The notes: generated from the sequence alone by a model not told the origin. DNA of 64,000 nucleotides from Actinomyces oris (GCF_001553935.1 NZ_CP014232.1:1426001-1490000); one strand, 5' to 3'; shown: positions 1 to 8,773, counted from the first letter of the stretch. Made by a program: numbers and translations.

Positions 1-1062
1 CACGCCGGAGGCCTCGATCCGAGTGGCCAGCTGCTCCCCGATTCCGCGCCGGGGCGGGTTGACCACGAGCAGATCCGGGCGTCGCGCCCCGGCGGCTGGG
101 TCCAGAACGCGGGCGTCACCGGCTTCGAAACGCACCAGGGCCGGGTCCAGGCCCATGAGGTCGGCCGCCGCACGCGCCCCGTCAATGGCCGACGCCGAGA
201 CCTCCACACCCAGCACCCGACGGCCGGGCGCCGCCAGGGCCAGGGCGAAGCCGCCGACGCCGCAGAACAGGTCCCACACCCGGGCCGGCTCGGCCTCCTC
301 GGCCCAGGCGCGGGCGGTGGCGTAGAGCGCCTCGGCCACGGCCGTGTTGGTCTGGAAGAAGGAACGGGTGGGCAGGTAGAGGGGCAGCTCGACGCTCTCG
401 GCGCGCCGGCCTGCCTGGCCGCCCAGCTCCGGTGACGGCAGGCTCAGGCGCATGAGGAGGCGGTCCTCCTCGGTCAGGACGATCTCCTCGGGCCCCTCGA
501 TGACGGCCTGGTGGACGCTCTGGATGTTGATGGCGGCCACCGCTAGTTGGGGCAGGCGCCGGTGCAGGTCCGGCACGGCGGCGCGCAGCCGCTCCAGGTA
601 GCGGCGGGAGCGCAGGACGAAGCGCACCATGAGGTCATCGTCGGGCGAGGCGGTCACCAGGACGTACTTGAGTTCGCCGCGGCGCGAGGGCACGTCGTAG
701 GGGTGCAGGCCCAGGTCGGTGATGAGGTCGGCCAGCACCGGCAGGGCCTCCTCGATGGCGGGCACGTGCAGTGGGCAGGTGCGCAGGTCGACGCCGCGCC
801 CGGCGCCATCGAGGATCCCCAGGGTGGGGTGTGCGGCGGTCCCGGCCACCGCCATCTTCGCCTTGTTGCGGAAGCCGGTGGGGGCGCTCGCCGCTGGCGC
901 CTGCCACAGGTCGGCCGGGATGTGCTCGGCCAGGAGGGCGGCGACACGGGACTGCTTGGCGGCCAGCTGGTCGGGTATCGGCAGGGACAGGTGGGGGCAG
1001 GAGCGGCAGGTGCCGGCGTCGTGGAGGGCGCAGGACGTCGCGTCTGCTGCGGTCACCGACAT
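1..1062 (-). CDS. rlmC: 23S rRNA (uracil-C5)-methyltransferase RlmC, 3' end outside window
   Basis: SAM-dependent methyltransferase of the TrmA/RlmC/RlmD family, which methylates C5 of a uridine in 23S rRNA. The N-terminus has the Fe-S cysteine cluster (Cys11, Cys19, Cys22 and a fourth near residue 98). An FRNKAKMAV segment and the SAM-binding motif VWDLFCGVGG follow, and the visible part ends in NPPRRG. A good ribosome binding site (GGGAGGGGAC) sits just before the ATG. 354 codons are visible with no stop, so the gene runs off the left edge and the catalytic-cysteine region is not seen. RlmC is preferred over RlmD because of the N-terminal CxxxxxxxCxxC arrangement and the lack of a TRAM domain; the choice between these close relatives is inference. 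Confidence 0.85.
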   Translation of the reverse strand, partial: MSVTAADATSCALHDAGTCRSCPHLSLPIPDQLAAKQSRVAALLAEHIPADLWQAPAASAPTGFRNKAKMAVAGTAAHPTLGILDGAGRGVDLRTCPLHVPAIEEALPVLADLITDLGLHPYDVPSRRGELKYVLVTASPDDDLMVRFVLRSRRYLERLRAAVPDLHRRLPQLAVAAINIQSVHQAVIEGPEEIVLTEEDRLLMRLSLPSPELGGQAGRRAESVELPLYLPTRSFFQTNTAVAEALYATARAWAEEAEPARVWDLFCGVGGFALALAAPGRRVLGVEVSASAIDGARAAADLMGLDPALVRFEAGDARVLDPAAGARRPDLLVVNPPRRGIGEQLATRIEASGV

Positions 1063-1148
1063 GTCCCCTCCCGGTGGTGCGCTCGTGGCCGGCCGTGGGT
1101 GGGGCCGCGACAGGCGCGGCCGGGCCCCGGACGGCTGCGGGCGATGAG

Positions 1149-1224
1149 TGGAGCCGCTTGTCGGACTCGAACCGACGACCTGCTGTTTACAAGACAGCTG
1201 CTCTACCAACTGAGCTAAAGCGGC
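1149..1224 (-). tRNA. tRNA-Thr (anticodon TGT)
   Basis: Read on the minus strand it folds as a complete cloverleaf. The acceptor stem is GCCGCTT/AAGCGGC, the D stem GCTC/GAGC, the anticodon stem GCTGT/ACAGC with loop CTTGTAA (anticodon TGT, reading ACA), and the T arm GTCGG-TTCGAGT-CCGAC. The 3' CCA is encoded after discriminator T. It lies between rlmC and the DsbA-like gene. Confidence 0.97.
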
Positions 1225-1391
1225 GCGCGGCCGGCCAGGCGGCCGCAGGTGCGTGGGACAGTCTGACACAGACCGCCCCGGGGCGGGAAACCGGGGGAGA
1301 CGGTACTGCGTCCGTCGCCGCCCGGGCCTGTGAGTGCCGGGAGGAGCCTGTGCGGGGCCACGCCGCCCCTGGGGCGGGCTCCAGCGCGGGA

Positions 1392-2285
1392 TCAGCCTTG
1401 CTGAGTCGGCTGAGGGCTGGGCTGCGCCGTCGGCGTGGAGCCGGTAACGAGCTCGGTCAAGGAGGTCGGAGTCTGGAGCTTGTTCAGGTCGACCTTCTCA
1501 CCCTTGAAGAAGACGGTGGGGGTGCCCTCCAGCTCCCGGGCCTTGAAGGCCTCGTCGCCGAGCTTGACCCACTTGCCGTACTTGTCGGCGTCGACGGCGG
1601 ACTTGAACTTGGCGGAGACCTCCTTAGGGACGTTCACCTTGGTGGCGGCGGCCACCAGGCCCTCCACCGTCATGTTGCTCTGGTTCTTGGTCTGAATGGC
1701 CTGGGAGAAGATCTCGAAGGCCGCGTTGTGGAAGCTCAGGGACTGGGCCGGGGCCTCATCGAGCACCACGCCCATCGCGTTCATGACGACGCTGGTCCAC
1801 TCCTGCTGGAGGAGCTTGCAGGGGTGGAGGGCCAGGGTGATCTTCTTGTCGCTCAGGAGCTGGTTGATCTCCTGGGTGTGGAGGCCCTCGAACTGGGCGC
1901 AGTGAGAGCAGGAGTAGTCGAAGTAGATGTCGAGGACGGGCGCCGAGGCGGCGACGGTGTCGAGAGCAGCGCCCTCGCCGTAGGTCCAGGAGGCGTCGGA
2001 GAGAACCTGCTTGGGGATGCCGCCCTGGTTCGCCTTCGCGGTGGCCAGGCCCTCGCTCGGTGCGGGGAACTTCGAGCTCTTGGGGTTCTTCTTGGCGTCG
2101 ACGCCGAGGTAGACCAGATAGCCGAGCCCTCCGACCACGCTCGCGCCCGCAGCCCCGATGAAGCTGCGGCGGGCAATGGTGTTGCGGCGCGCGCGACGGG
2201 CCTCGGCCTCGCGCAGCTCCTTGGCCTTGAGGCGCGCGGCCTCACGGCGCTGGGCCTTGGTCTGGCGGGGCTGGTTACTGGACAC
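1392..2285 (-). CDS. DsbA-family thiol-disulfide oxidoreductase, membrane anchored
   Basis: About 297 residues. A lysine/arginine-rich cytoplasmic N-terminus (about 45 residues) is followed by one hydrophobic anchor (IGAAGASVVGGLGYLVYLGV), then an exported thioredoxin-like domain with active site FDYSCSHCAQF (CxxC = CSHC). The C-terminal GTPTVFF segment holds the cis-Pro of the fold. The GTG start at 2285 is chosen over upstream in-frame codons because AAGGAG lies seven bases before it. In Actinomyces such proteins (MdbA type) oxidise exported pilus and adhesin proteins, so that role is plausible here, but the sequence only shows a DsbA-like domain. Confidence 0.8.
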   Translation of the reverse strand: MSSNQPRQTKAQRREAARLKAKELREAEARRARRNTIARRSFIGAAGASVVGGLGYLVYLGVDAKKNPKSSKFPAPSEGLATAKANQGGIPKQVLSDASWTYGEGAALDTVAASAPVLDIYFDYSCSHCAQFEGLHTQEINQLLSDKKITLALHPCKLLQQEWTSVVMNAMGVVLDEAPAQSLSFHNAAFEIFSQAIQTKNQSNMTVEGLVAAATKVNVPKEVSAKFKSAVDADKYGKWVKLGDEAFKARELEGTPTVFFKGEKVDLNKLQTPTSLTELVTGSTPTAQPSPQPTQQG

Positions 2286-2519
2286 GCGGTGCTCCTTGTG
2301 ATGCGGTGACGAGCGGACGACCAAAAAGACGAATGGTCAATGAGTGACTGCTGTCGTGACGACATTCTGCCCGACGATCCTGGAGGAAACCACGCCTGGT
2401 GTCTGCCGGTGGCGGATTGTGACGCATCGGTCGTCATTGTCCCGGTGCGTGCAGCCGGGGTCGGGCAGAATCAGGGGAAATCAGACCGAGCGGTCCGAGA
2501 AGGACCGGGTGGGGGGATC

Positions 2520-2993
2520 ATGACCATGATGGATGGACCGATGGACGGACCTATGGGCGGCCAGATGGAGGAGCAGATGGTCCTGCTCCAGAACATGTCG
2601 ACTGACTGGGGAAACTGGATGCAGTCCGTGGGTGCCCAGGAGGTCATGGTAGAGGTCGAGGGGGTGGGGACTCGCGCCGCCGTGACGAGTCGCGTGCTCA
2701 GACCCCGCGGCCTTCTGCGCCGCGCCCAGTGGGCCAAGAACGAGATGCCCGTTGAGCTGGTCCGCGACGCCGTACGCCTGCGGGTGCTCATGGCCCACCC
2801 CCGTGGTGGAACCTGGACCTGGGCGCTGCTGTCCATGAAGAGCAGCGAGGGATACAAGCTCATCTCCGACTTCGACTACGACCGCGAGCCGGTCCTCGAC
2901 CCGCCCTACACGGCGGAGGACTGTGCCAAGGAGCTGGAGGTCTTCCCCCGCGACCCCGGTGCGATCCCCGACTGGATGAAGATCGGGGTCTGA
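2520..2993 (+). CDS. Immunity-like protein, family member A
   Basis: 157 residues from an ATG preceded by a GGGGGG purine run. The N-terminus is Met/Gly/Pro-rich and low complexity. The C-terminal half carries WTWALLSMKSSEGYKLISDFDYDREP, then a proline-rich linker and FPRDPGAIPDWM. The pattern Trp-rich strand, acidic/aromatic strand, P, then YPRDP..W recurs in the genes at 3086 and 3989, so the three are paralogs. This layout resembles the small immunity proteins of bacterial polymorphic toxin systems (YezG/DUF600-like), but the family match is by eye only. No toxin gene lies directly upstream. Confidence 0.55.
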   Translation: MTMMDGPMDGPMGGQMEEQMVLLQNMSTDWGNWMQSVGAQEVMVEVEGVGTRAAVTSRVLRPRGLLRRAQWAKNEMPVELVRDAVRLRVLMAHPRGGTWTWALLSMKSSEGYKLISDFDYDREPVLDPPYTAEDCAKELEVFPRDPGAIPDWMKIGV

Positions 2994-3085
2994 AGGCAGA
3001 AGAACTGGCTCGGAGGGATGCAGCAGGGGCAAAAGGTTCGCGGCTGCATCAAGACGTGTAAAAGCGAGAGGTAGGGGACGAGTTG

Positions 3086-3664
3086 ATGTCAATCGTGTCT
3101 GGAGCTGACGACATTTCTGTTTTCTCGAAGTTCCAGGACCTTGTTCGTGGTTGGTTGCCTGAAACTGGTGCCGCAAGAGTTGATATCGAGTACAACGTCA
3201 TTGCCTTGACTGGTGATGTTATGACCTGGATTATGGTTGATGGCGAGCGAAAGTCGGTCCATCTGCCGAGTGATCTAAGTTTCACAATGTACGATATTCG
3301 TCCGGCTCAGGCGGATCCTCATCGGGGTGCGTGGTTGTGGTCGCATTTTTGGATGGAGGCTGCTGAGGGGGTGCTGCATCAGGAGTGCGACTGGATGCGT
3401 GAGCCAGCGATTGATGATGATGAGCCAGTGATGGATGGAGATGCTGCTCTTGAGCTGGACTACTATCCGCGGGATCCGCAGTGGATTCCGGAATGGATGG
3501 CAACCAAGGCTGCGGCGCATCAGAAGGTGAGGGAAGCTCGGGAACGCCGTCGCCAGCGAGACCGTGAGCGGCGGGCTAAGAAGAAGGCTGAGGCTGCCCA
3601 GGTTGAGGGCAATGGTGCTGATGAGCCTGATTCGGGTAGGGCTGGCCGCTCTGGCGATGAGTGA
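3086..3664 (+). CDS. Immunity-like protein, family member B
   Basis: 192 residues, ATG start after AGGTAGGGGACGAGTTG. The core reads GAWLWSHFWMEAAEGVLHQE, then DWMREP, an acidic linker, and YYPRDPQWIPEWM. The C-terminal tail of about 45 residues is strongly charged (repeated R/K/E) and ends in a GNGADEPDSGRAGRSGDE-like stretch. Its middle is nearly identical to the gene 900 bases downstream (member C), while the N-terminal halves differ. A divergent N-terminal half on a conserved core is what specificity-diversified immunity paralogs show. Its stop lies 12 bases before the chimeric ORF at 3677, suggesting one transcript. Confidence 0.6.
   Translation: MSIVSGADDISVFSKFQDLVRGWLPETGAARVDIEYNVIALTGDVMTWIMVDGERKSVHLPSDLSFTMYDIRPAQADPHRGAWLWSHFWMEAAEGVLHQECDWMREPAIDDDEPVMDGDAALELDYYPRDPQWIPEWMATKAAAHQKVREARERRRQRDRERRAKKKAEAAQVEGNGADEPDSGRAGRSGDE
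3301..3415 (+). repeat. Direct repeat, copy 1 (second copy 4201-4315)
   Basis: A 115-bp segment inside immunity-like gene B that recurs exactly 900 bases downstream in gene C with about ten mismatches. Over 50 consecutive bases (from 3321 and 4221) are identical. It encodes the conserved GAWLWSHFW core. Confidence 0.9.
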
Positions 3665-3740
3665 GCGGGGAGCTGCGTGAGTGAGATGTGGGAGCCCGAG
3701 GCCGTTGCTTCCTGGGGTGGCTACTACACCATGCTGGAGG
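3588..3740 (+). repeat. Direct repeat spanning gene end and next gene start, copy 1 (second copy 4443-4595)
   Basis: About 150 bp covering the 3' end of immunity-like gene B and the first roughly 20 codons of the following ORF. It recurs at an offset of 855 bases over the end of gene C and the start of the membrane protein gene. It includes the same ribosome binding site and GTG start. The shared block explains how a second, truncated start of the membrane protein gene came to lie between B and C. Confidence 0.9.
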
Positions 3741-3973
3741 AGGTGAACCAGACGCGTGTCGGGAAGGAGTCGAACTCGTGCCTGCTACTCGAGCGAAAGT
3801 TCGCAGCCAAACCAGAGAAATACAACAATCTCGTGATGGAATTCAAGTATTCGAATCCAGTAGACCCCGCCAAAATGACCAATAGTGAGAGAGTGCCGAC
3901 TAGATTTGAAGCAACTTGGACCGACGCTAACGGAATCCCTGACCGCAAACGCTTTGAAAATACTCCTAGATAA
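3677..3973 (+). CDS. Chimeric small ORF: start of membrane protein gene fused to unrelated tail
   Basis: 98 residues with a GTG start after GGGGAG. Residues 1-22 (MSEMWEPEAVASWGGYYTML...) copy the N-terminus of the membrane protein at 4532. The remaining 76 residues, including FKYSNPVDPAKMTNSERVP and ending in RKRFENTPR, match nothing else here and have visibly lower GC than their flanks. The join looks like recombination within the repeated 3' end/5' end block. The tail could be the tip of a toxin module left beside its immunity gene (the next gene starts 15 bases on), or debris from a deletion. I do not recognise a toxin family in it. Confidence 0.5.
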   Translation: MSEMWEPEAVASWGGYYTMLEEVNQTRVGKESNSCLLLERKFAAKPEKYNNLVMEFKYSNPVDPAKMTNSERVPTRFEATWTDANGIPDRKRFENTPR

Positions 3974-3988
3974 TGAAATGAGGAGACC

Positions 3989-4519
3989 GTGGAAACCCAA
4001 AGTGTTGAAGCAGTGAAGCTGCTTTCACGTATCGAAAAATCTTTACGGGAGTTGATTGATGAGGCCGGGGGTAGTCGTGTTGACTTGGAGTCAAACTCAA
4101 TCGCGCTCGCCGGGAGAGAACTATGTTGGGTAACAGTTGACGATCAGCGTTCTCTCGTACGTCATTCTAGTGCTCTCAGTTTCGATGTGGGTGATCTCCG
4201 TCGGGTTCAGGCGGATCTGCATCGGGGTGCGTGGTTGTGGTCGCATTTTTGGATGGAGGCTGCTGAGGGGGTGTTGCATCAGGAGGCGGACTGGATGCGT
4301 GAGCCGGTCATTAGTGCACGGCCGATTGGTGGTGCGGATGCGGTTGTTGAACTGGAACGTTATCCGCGGGATCCGGAGTGGATGGCAGCCAAGATAGCGG
4401 CGTATCACGAGGAGGAGGCCCGGGAGCACCACGAGGTCGCTACTGAGGCTGCCCGGGCTGAAGGCAATGGCGATGATGAGCCGAGTTCGGGTAGAGTCGG
4501 TCGCTCTGATATTGAGTGA
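3989..4519 (+). CDS. Immunity-like protein, family member C
   Basis: 176 residues, GTG start behind GAGGAGACC. An N-terminal half (LLSRIEKSLRELIDEAGG, then SNSIALAGRELCWV) differs from member B. It is followed by the shared core GAWLWSHFWMEAAEGVLHQE, DWMREP and YPRDPEWM, and a charged tail ending GRVGRSDIE. It starts 15 bases after the chimeric ORF and ends 12 bases before the membrane protein gene. The order tail fragment, immunity gene, downstream gene fits cassette exchange in a polymorphic-toxin array. Function is inferred from architecture only. Confidence 0.6.
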   Translation: METQSVEAVKLLSRIEKSLRELIDEAGGSRVDLESNSIALAGRELCWVTVDDQRSLVRHSSALSFDVGDLRRVQADLHRGAWLWSHFWMEAAEGVLHQEADWMREPVISARPIGGADAVVELERYPRDPEWMAAKIAAYHEEEAREHHEVATEAARAEGNGDDEPSSGRVGRSDIE

Positions 4520-4531
4520 GCAGGGAGTTAC

Positions 4532-5134
4532 GTGAGCGAGATGCGGGAGCCCGAGGCTGTAGCGTCCTCTGGTGGTTACTACACGATGCAGGAATCGGCG
4601 CCGGAGGTCGATCCCGCCAGACGATCCGTGCCGGGTCCCGTGACAGGCTACGGGACCTTCCCTGCGCCTGGGGCTCCGGGTGCGTCGGCCCCCGGGATGG
4701 TACCTGTGCCGATGATGGCTCCGGTACCCGTCAAGGTACGTGCTCCATCTGGTGCTGAGGCGTGGGGTGCGGGGCTGTTCGGGCTGCTGGTGTTTCTGCC
4801 GGGGGTCAACGTGCTACTGGCTGCGATCGCGATGATCGTGATCGGCCTGTGGAACAAGAAGGACCTGCGTGAACCGGCGCGGACGAATCGCCGCCTGGCG
4901 GCGAGCTGGGGGCTGACGCTGCTGCTGGTGGAGCTGGCTCTGGTAGCGATCCAGATTGCCGTGTTCAGCATCGCGGGTCGCTACCTGGATTCGGTGCCTT
5001 TCAACCCGTGGGGCGCCCCGCTCATCATGGCGCTGGCCATGGTCGGGGTCCACGTGCTGGTGTGCGTCATCCAAGTGATCCGGGCCTACCGCGGCACGAC
5101 CCTCCGCTTCGGAGGCTTCCCCTTCTTCCGCTGA
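4532..5134 (+). CDS. Small membrane protein, DUF4870-like
   Basis: 200 residues, GTG start with GGGAG four bases upstream. A proline/alanine-rich soluble N-terminal third (PVTGYGTFPAPGAPG region, residues 30-70) precedes three or four hydrophobic segments (about 75-105, 120-145, 160-185). The motif GLWNKKD after the first hairpin resembles DUF4870-type membrane proteins. It is the last gene of the immunity-like array and its 5' end was copied into the ORF at 3677. No specific function can be assigned. Confidence 0.55.
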   Translation: MSEMREPEAVASSGGYYTMQESAPEVDPARRSVPGPVTGYGTFPAPGAPGASAPGMVPVPMMAPVPVKVRAPSGAEAWGAGLFGLLVFLPGVNVLLAAIAMIVIGLWNKKDLREPARTNRRLAASWGLTLLLVELALVAIQIAVFSIAGRYLDSVPFNPWGAPLIMALAMVGVHVLVCVIQVIRAYRGTTLRFGGFPFFR

Positions 5135-5228
5135 ACGGGCCCGCTCTGGAGCCGGCATTGATCCAGCGCCGCCAGACACCGGAGGCGGAAGCCGTCGGAC
5201 ACCACGCGTCCGCCGCCGGAGCGGCATC

Positions 5229-7280
5229 TCAGTTCCCGTACGGGGTCAAATTCGGAATCGGCATCAGCCCGGCAAAGGACAGAATCAATATCACGGCCCC
5301 AATGCCCAGCATGGCCACGACCAGGTTCCTTCTACCGTTGTCACTGGAGATGAAGGAATTGAGGATATGTGCGCCACCGCGTCGAGTCGCCGTACCCCAC
5401 GGCACCAGCCACAGGACCAGAAGGTGTAGGGCGACCTCCAAGAAAAAGATGGTGTAGATGCGGACGGGCAGCGGGATCGATCCAAAAGCCACGGAGTCTT
5501 TCTCCCCGAAATCTGACCAGAAAATGGTCCTCAGGAAGAGGAACGACGTTCCCGCAGCCAGAAGAAAAGCGAAGCCGGCAGATATCGCCGAACGCACCAG
5601 GTACCACGGGGTCATCGCCCACATGCGGGAGTTGTCCGACGGCGAGGTGCCGCCCCGCTGGAGGCGGTTCCACCGCCGAGCGTCCTGGGCCCGGCCCACA
5701 GTGCCAGCCACTGCTGACAGAATCGCCCCAATGATCGCCATCCATGCCGGTCTGAACATCCCGATCGAGGACAGCATGAACAACAGGGCCAGCATCGCCA
5801 TCGGGTGACGCGTCGGCTCCTTCGCCCACTGGGGCAGCTCCCCTGGACGTCTGGGGGAGCCGAACCGGCGCACCTGTGCCCCGGGGGCGCCGGCTGCCAT
5901 CGGTCCTGTCATCGCTCCCGCCGACGGCGCGGCCGTCGGAGCAGCGACGGCCTGGGAGTAGCCGGGCTGATACGCCGTCGGATGCTGGCCGGAGTAGGGG
6001 AACATCGGCACCTGCCCCGACAGCGCCGGCCGCGGGTACGCCCCTGAGGAGGCTGCAGGCGCAGGAGCGCCCACGCCGTACTGCATCGACTGCGCTCCCC
6101 GTGAGGGCATGGCCGAACTGTTCTGGTACCACTGGCGCGGCGGGATGGCCGGTGGGGGCTGGGTGGAAGCGCCGGAGGGAGCCGACGGCGCCGAGTAACC
6201 GTATCCGCCCTCCGCACCGGAAGCTGCGGAGACGGGACTGCCGTATGAGGCCGGGGACGCCGAGGTCGCACTGCGAGCATCGCGAGGCGAGCCCGGGGTC
6301 GAGCCGTAGCCAGGAACGAAAGTGCTGGTGGTCCGCTCCAGCTCACTGGACTCCGGCTCCTCGTCCTCGGGCCCCAGGAGCCGGTCGACCGCCTCCTGCC
6401 CGGTCCCGCCCTCGGCGATCTCATCGAGCACCTCCAGCAGGCCGTCCGGGCCCAGACGGTTCTCCGCCTCAGGGGCGAGAGCCGCTGTGAACGCCCGCGC
6501 CAGCGCCGGGTTCTCCTCCTCCAGGTTGCCCAGCTCCGGTGTGCCCGCGTAGACGCGCCGGAAGACCACCTGCCAGGCGCCCGAACCGAAGGGCGCCAGT
6601 CCGGTGACGGTGAACAGGAGCACGCCCGCGCAGGCGTACCAGTCGACGTCGGCATTCGGCTCCCCGCCGTCGAGCATCTCCGGGGGGATGAACCCCGGCG
6701 TACCCGTGACCTGGCCGGTCTGCGTGAGCCGGACGTCGTCGGCCACCTGGGCGATACCGAAGTCGATGAGAACCGGCCCCTGTGCGCCGAGCATGACGTT
6801 GGAGGGCTTGAGGTCGCGGTGGATAACGCCGGCGGCGTGCACCGCGCGCAGGGAGTCGACCAGCCCGTGGGCCAGGTCGGCCAGGTCGCGGGCGTCAGTG
6901 GTCAGGTCGTAGACGCCCTCGTGCTCCACCTCGTGCTGCAGGGTGGGGCCCTCGATGAGCTCGGTGATGACGAAAGTGATGCCCTGGGAGCCGTCCCCGG
7001 TCTCGATGTCCAGGATGCGCGCCACGCGCGTGTCCCTCACCCGGGCCAGGACGCTGGCCTCCCGGTCCAGACGGCGCCGAGCGGTGGGGTCCGCGGCGAT
7101 CTGCGGGTGGAGGATCTTCATGGCCACATGGCGCCCACCCTCATCGGTGGCCTCCCAGACCACGCCCATGCCTCCGGCGCCCAGGCGACGCAGAAGTCGG
7201 TATCCCCCCACTGAGGTGCCGGCGCGCAGCTTGCTCAAGGTGACCGGCTCGCCCGGGTGCGCGTCGAAGTTCTGCGTCAT
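5229..7280 (-). CDS. Membrane-anchored eukaryotic-type Ser/Thr protein kinase
   Basis: 683 residues. Kinase domain: glycine loop RLGAGGMGVVWEA (residues 32-44), catalytic Lys55 in VAMKIL, HRDLKPSN (154-161), DFG (173-175) and a GTPGFIPPE activation segment. A long Pro/Ser/Ala/Tyr-rich linker (about 330-510) leads to a C-terminal region with about five hydrophobic segments, starting with ALLFMLSSIGMFRPAWMAIIGAIL. The start at MTQNF (7280) is preferred because upstream in-frame codons lack domain sequence. Several membrane segments replace the usual single helix plus PASTA repeats, so it is not a standard PknB. It is divergent from the ABC ATPase gene. Confidence 0.88.
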   Translation of the reverse strand: MTQNFDAHPGEPVTLSKLRAGTSVGGYRLLRRLGAGGMGVVWEATDEGGRHVAMKILHPQIAADPTARRRLDREASVLARVRDTRVARILDIETGDGSQGITFVITELIEGPTLQHEVEHEGVYDLTTDARDLADLAHGLVDSLRAVHAAGVIHRDLKPSNVMLGAQGPVLIDFGIAQVADDVRLTQTGQVTGTPGFIPPEMLDGGEPNADVDWYACAGVLLFTVTGLAPFGSGAWQVVFRRVYAGTPELGNLEEENPALARAFTAALAPEAENRLGPDGLLEVLDEIAEGGTGQEAVDRLLGPEDEEPESSELERTTSTFVPGYGSTPGSPRDARSATSASPASYGSPVSAASGAEGGYGYSAPSAPSGASTQPPPAIPPRQWYQNSSAMPSRGAQSMQYGVGAPAPAASSGAYPRPALSGQVPMFPYSGQHPTAYQPGYSQAVAAPTAAPSAGAMTGPMAAGAPGAQVRRFGSPRRPGELPQWAKEPTRHPMAMLALLFMLSSIGMFRPAWMAIIGAILSAVAGTVGRAQDARRWNRLQRGGTSPSDNSRMWAMTPWYLVRSAISAGFAFLLAAGTSFLFLRTIFWSDFGEKDSVAFGSIPLPVRIYTIFFLEVALHLLVLWLVPWGTATRRGGAHILNSFISSDNGRRNLVVAMLGIGAVILILSFAGLMPIPNLTPYGN

Positions 7281-7634
7281 GGCCCCCACAGTACCGGGCC
7301 GGATTCGCTCGTGGGCGCCCCGACGCTGTGGGGCTCTTCGCCCGACTGTGGGCCATGTCGCGGGAGTAAAGCCAGTGATAGAGCCGCATTGTGGGTATCG
7401 GGTCGGGCGGTGTCCGACGACGGGGATGGGGAGGTCTCCACCGGCCGCCATCGCCGTCGAGGACCGCCCTGACTGATTGCTGAGAATCTCTGGTCAAAGT
7501 GGGGAACCTGTGTCAAGATGAGCCCGTCCGCGGTCGAACGGCTGACCGCGGCACGTGTCAATGCGGACACGCATCGGCACCTTTCACGACGGATCGTCCG
7601 GCACGTACCTGCCGGTGAAGGGATAGCACTACTC
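7281..7634. promoter_or_regulatory. Divergent intergenic region between kinase and ABC ATPase genes
   Basis: 354 bases without a supported gene. It must hold promoters for both flanking genes, though I see no clear -35/-10 pair. The one distinct structure is a perfect 8-bp inverted repeat at 7528-7535/7544-7551 (CCGCGGTC ... GACCGCGG), about 85 bases before the ATPase start, which could be a leader hairpin or operator. Confidence 0.4.
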
Positions 7635-8762
7635 ATGGCAACTGTGACTTTCGAGAACGCCACACGTATTTACCCGGGCAATGACCGCCCCAGTGTTGAC
7701 GCTCTCAACCTCGAGATCGCCGATGGCGAGTTCCTCGTGCTCGTTGGCCCCTCCGGCTGCGGTAAGTCCACCTCCCTGCGCATGCTTGCGGGCCTGGAGG
7801 ACGTCAACGCCGGTCGCATCCTCATCGGTGACCGCGACGTCACCGACGTTCAGCCCAAGGACCGTGACATCGCCATGGTCTTCCAGAACTACGCGCTCTA
7901 CCCGCACATGACCGTGCACGACAACATGGGCTTCGCCCTCAAGATCGCCGGCACCCCCAAGGCCGAGATCGACAAGCGCGTGCGCGAGGCCGCCAAGATC
8001 CTCGGCCTGACCGAGTACCTGGACCGCAAGCCCAAGGCCCTCTCCGGTGGTCAGCGTCAGCGTGTGGCCATGGGCCGCGCCATCGTGCGTAAGCCCAAGG
8101 TCTTCCTCATGGACGAGCCGCTGTCCAACCTGGACGCCAAGCTCCGTGTGCAGACCCGCACCCAGATCGCCTCGCTCCAGCGCTCGCTGGGCGTCACCAC
8201 GGTCTACGTCACCCACGACCAGACCGAGGCCCTCACCATGGGTGACCGCATCGCGGTCCTCAAGGACGGCGTGCTCCAGCAGGTCGGCACCCCGCGCGAG
8301 ATGTACGACCACCCCGCCAACGAGTTCGTCGCCGGCTTCATCGGCTCGCCGGCCATGAACCTGGGGCAGTTCACGGTCAAGGGGGACGTCGCCACCGTCG
8401 GCGCCGCCAAGATCCAGCTGTCCAAGGCGACCCTGGACGCCATCACCCCCGAGGACGGCGGCAAGGTGACCATCGGGTTCCGCCCCGAGTCGCTCGACGT
8501 CGTCTCCGCCCAGGACGAGCACTCCATCCCGGTGCGCCTGTCCTTCGTGGAGGAGCTGGGCTCCGACGCCTACATCTACGGTGAGCTCGTCGGCGCCGAG
8601 GAGTCCGAGGCCAAGCTCGGCTCCGGTGAGGACTCCAGCCAGATCATCGTGCGCGTGCCTCCGCGTACCGCCCCCGAGCCGGGTGAGACCGTCTACGTGC
8701 GGATCCGCCCCGGTCAGGAGCACATCTTCTCCGCCTCCACCGGCAAGCGCCTGCCCGCCTGA
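7635..8762 (+). CDS. ABC transporter ATP-binding protein, MsmK/UgpC type (sugar import ATPase)
   Basis: 375 residues. Walker A GPSGCGKST, Q-loop VFQNYALYPH, signature LSGGQRQRV, Walker B VFLMDEPLSNLD and switch His in VTHDQTEA are all present. A C-terminal TOBE/MOP-like regulatory domain (about 235-375) is typical of the CUT1 sugar-importer ATPases. The ATG at 7635 is used because the conserved N-terminal strand (ATVTFENATRIYPG) starts there. No permease or binding-protein gene lies nearby. Stand-alone MsmK-type ATPases are known to energise several sugar importers at once, and that is the likely role here. Confidence 0.92.
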   Translation: MATVTFENATRIYPGNDRPSVDALNLEIADGEFLVLVGPSGCGKSTSLRMLAGLEDVNAGRILIGDRDVTDVQPKDRDIAMVFQNYALYPHMTVHDNMGFALKIAGTPKAEIDKRVREAAKILGLTEYLDRKPKALSGGQRQRVAMGRAIVRKPKVFLMDEPLSNLDAKLRVQTRTQIASLQRSLGVTTVYVTHDQTEALTMGDRIAVLKDGVLQQVGTPREMYDHPANEFVAGFIGSPAMNLGQFTVKGDVATVGAAKIQLSKATLDAITPEDGGKVTIGFRPESLDVVSAQDEHSIPVRLSFVEELGSDAYIYGELVGAEESEAKLGSGEDSSQIIVRVPPRTAPEPGETVYVRIRPGQEHIFSASTGKRLPA

Positions 8763-8773
8763 GGATGCTGAGC

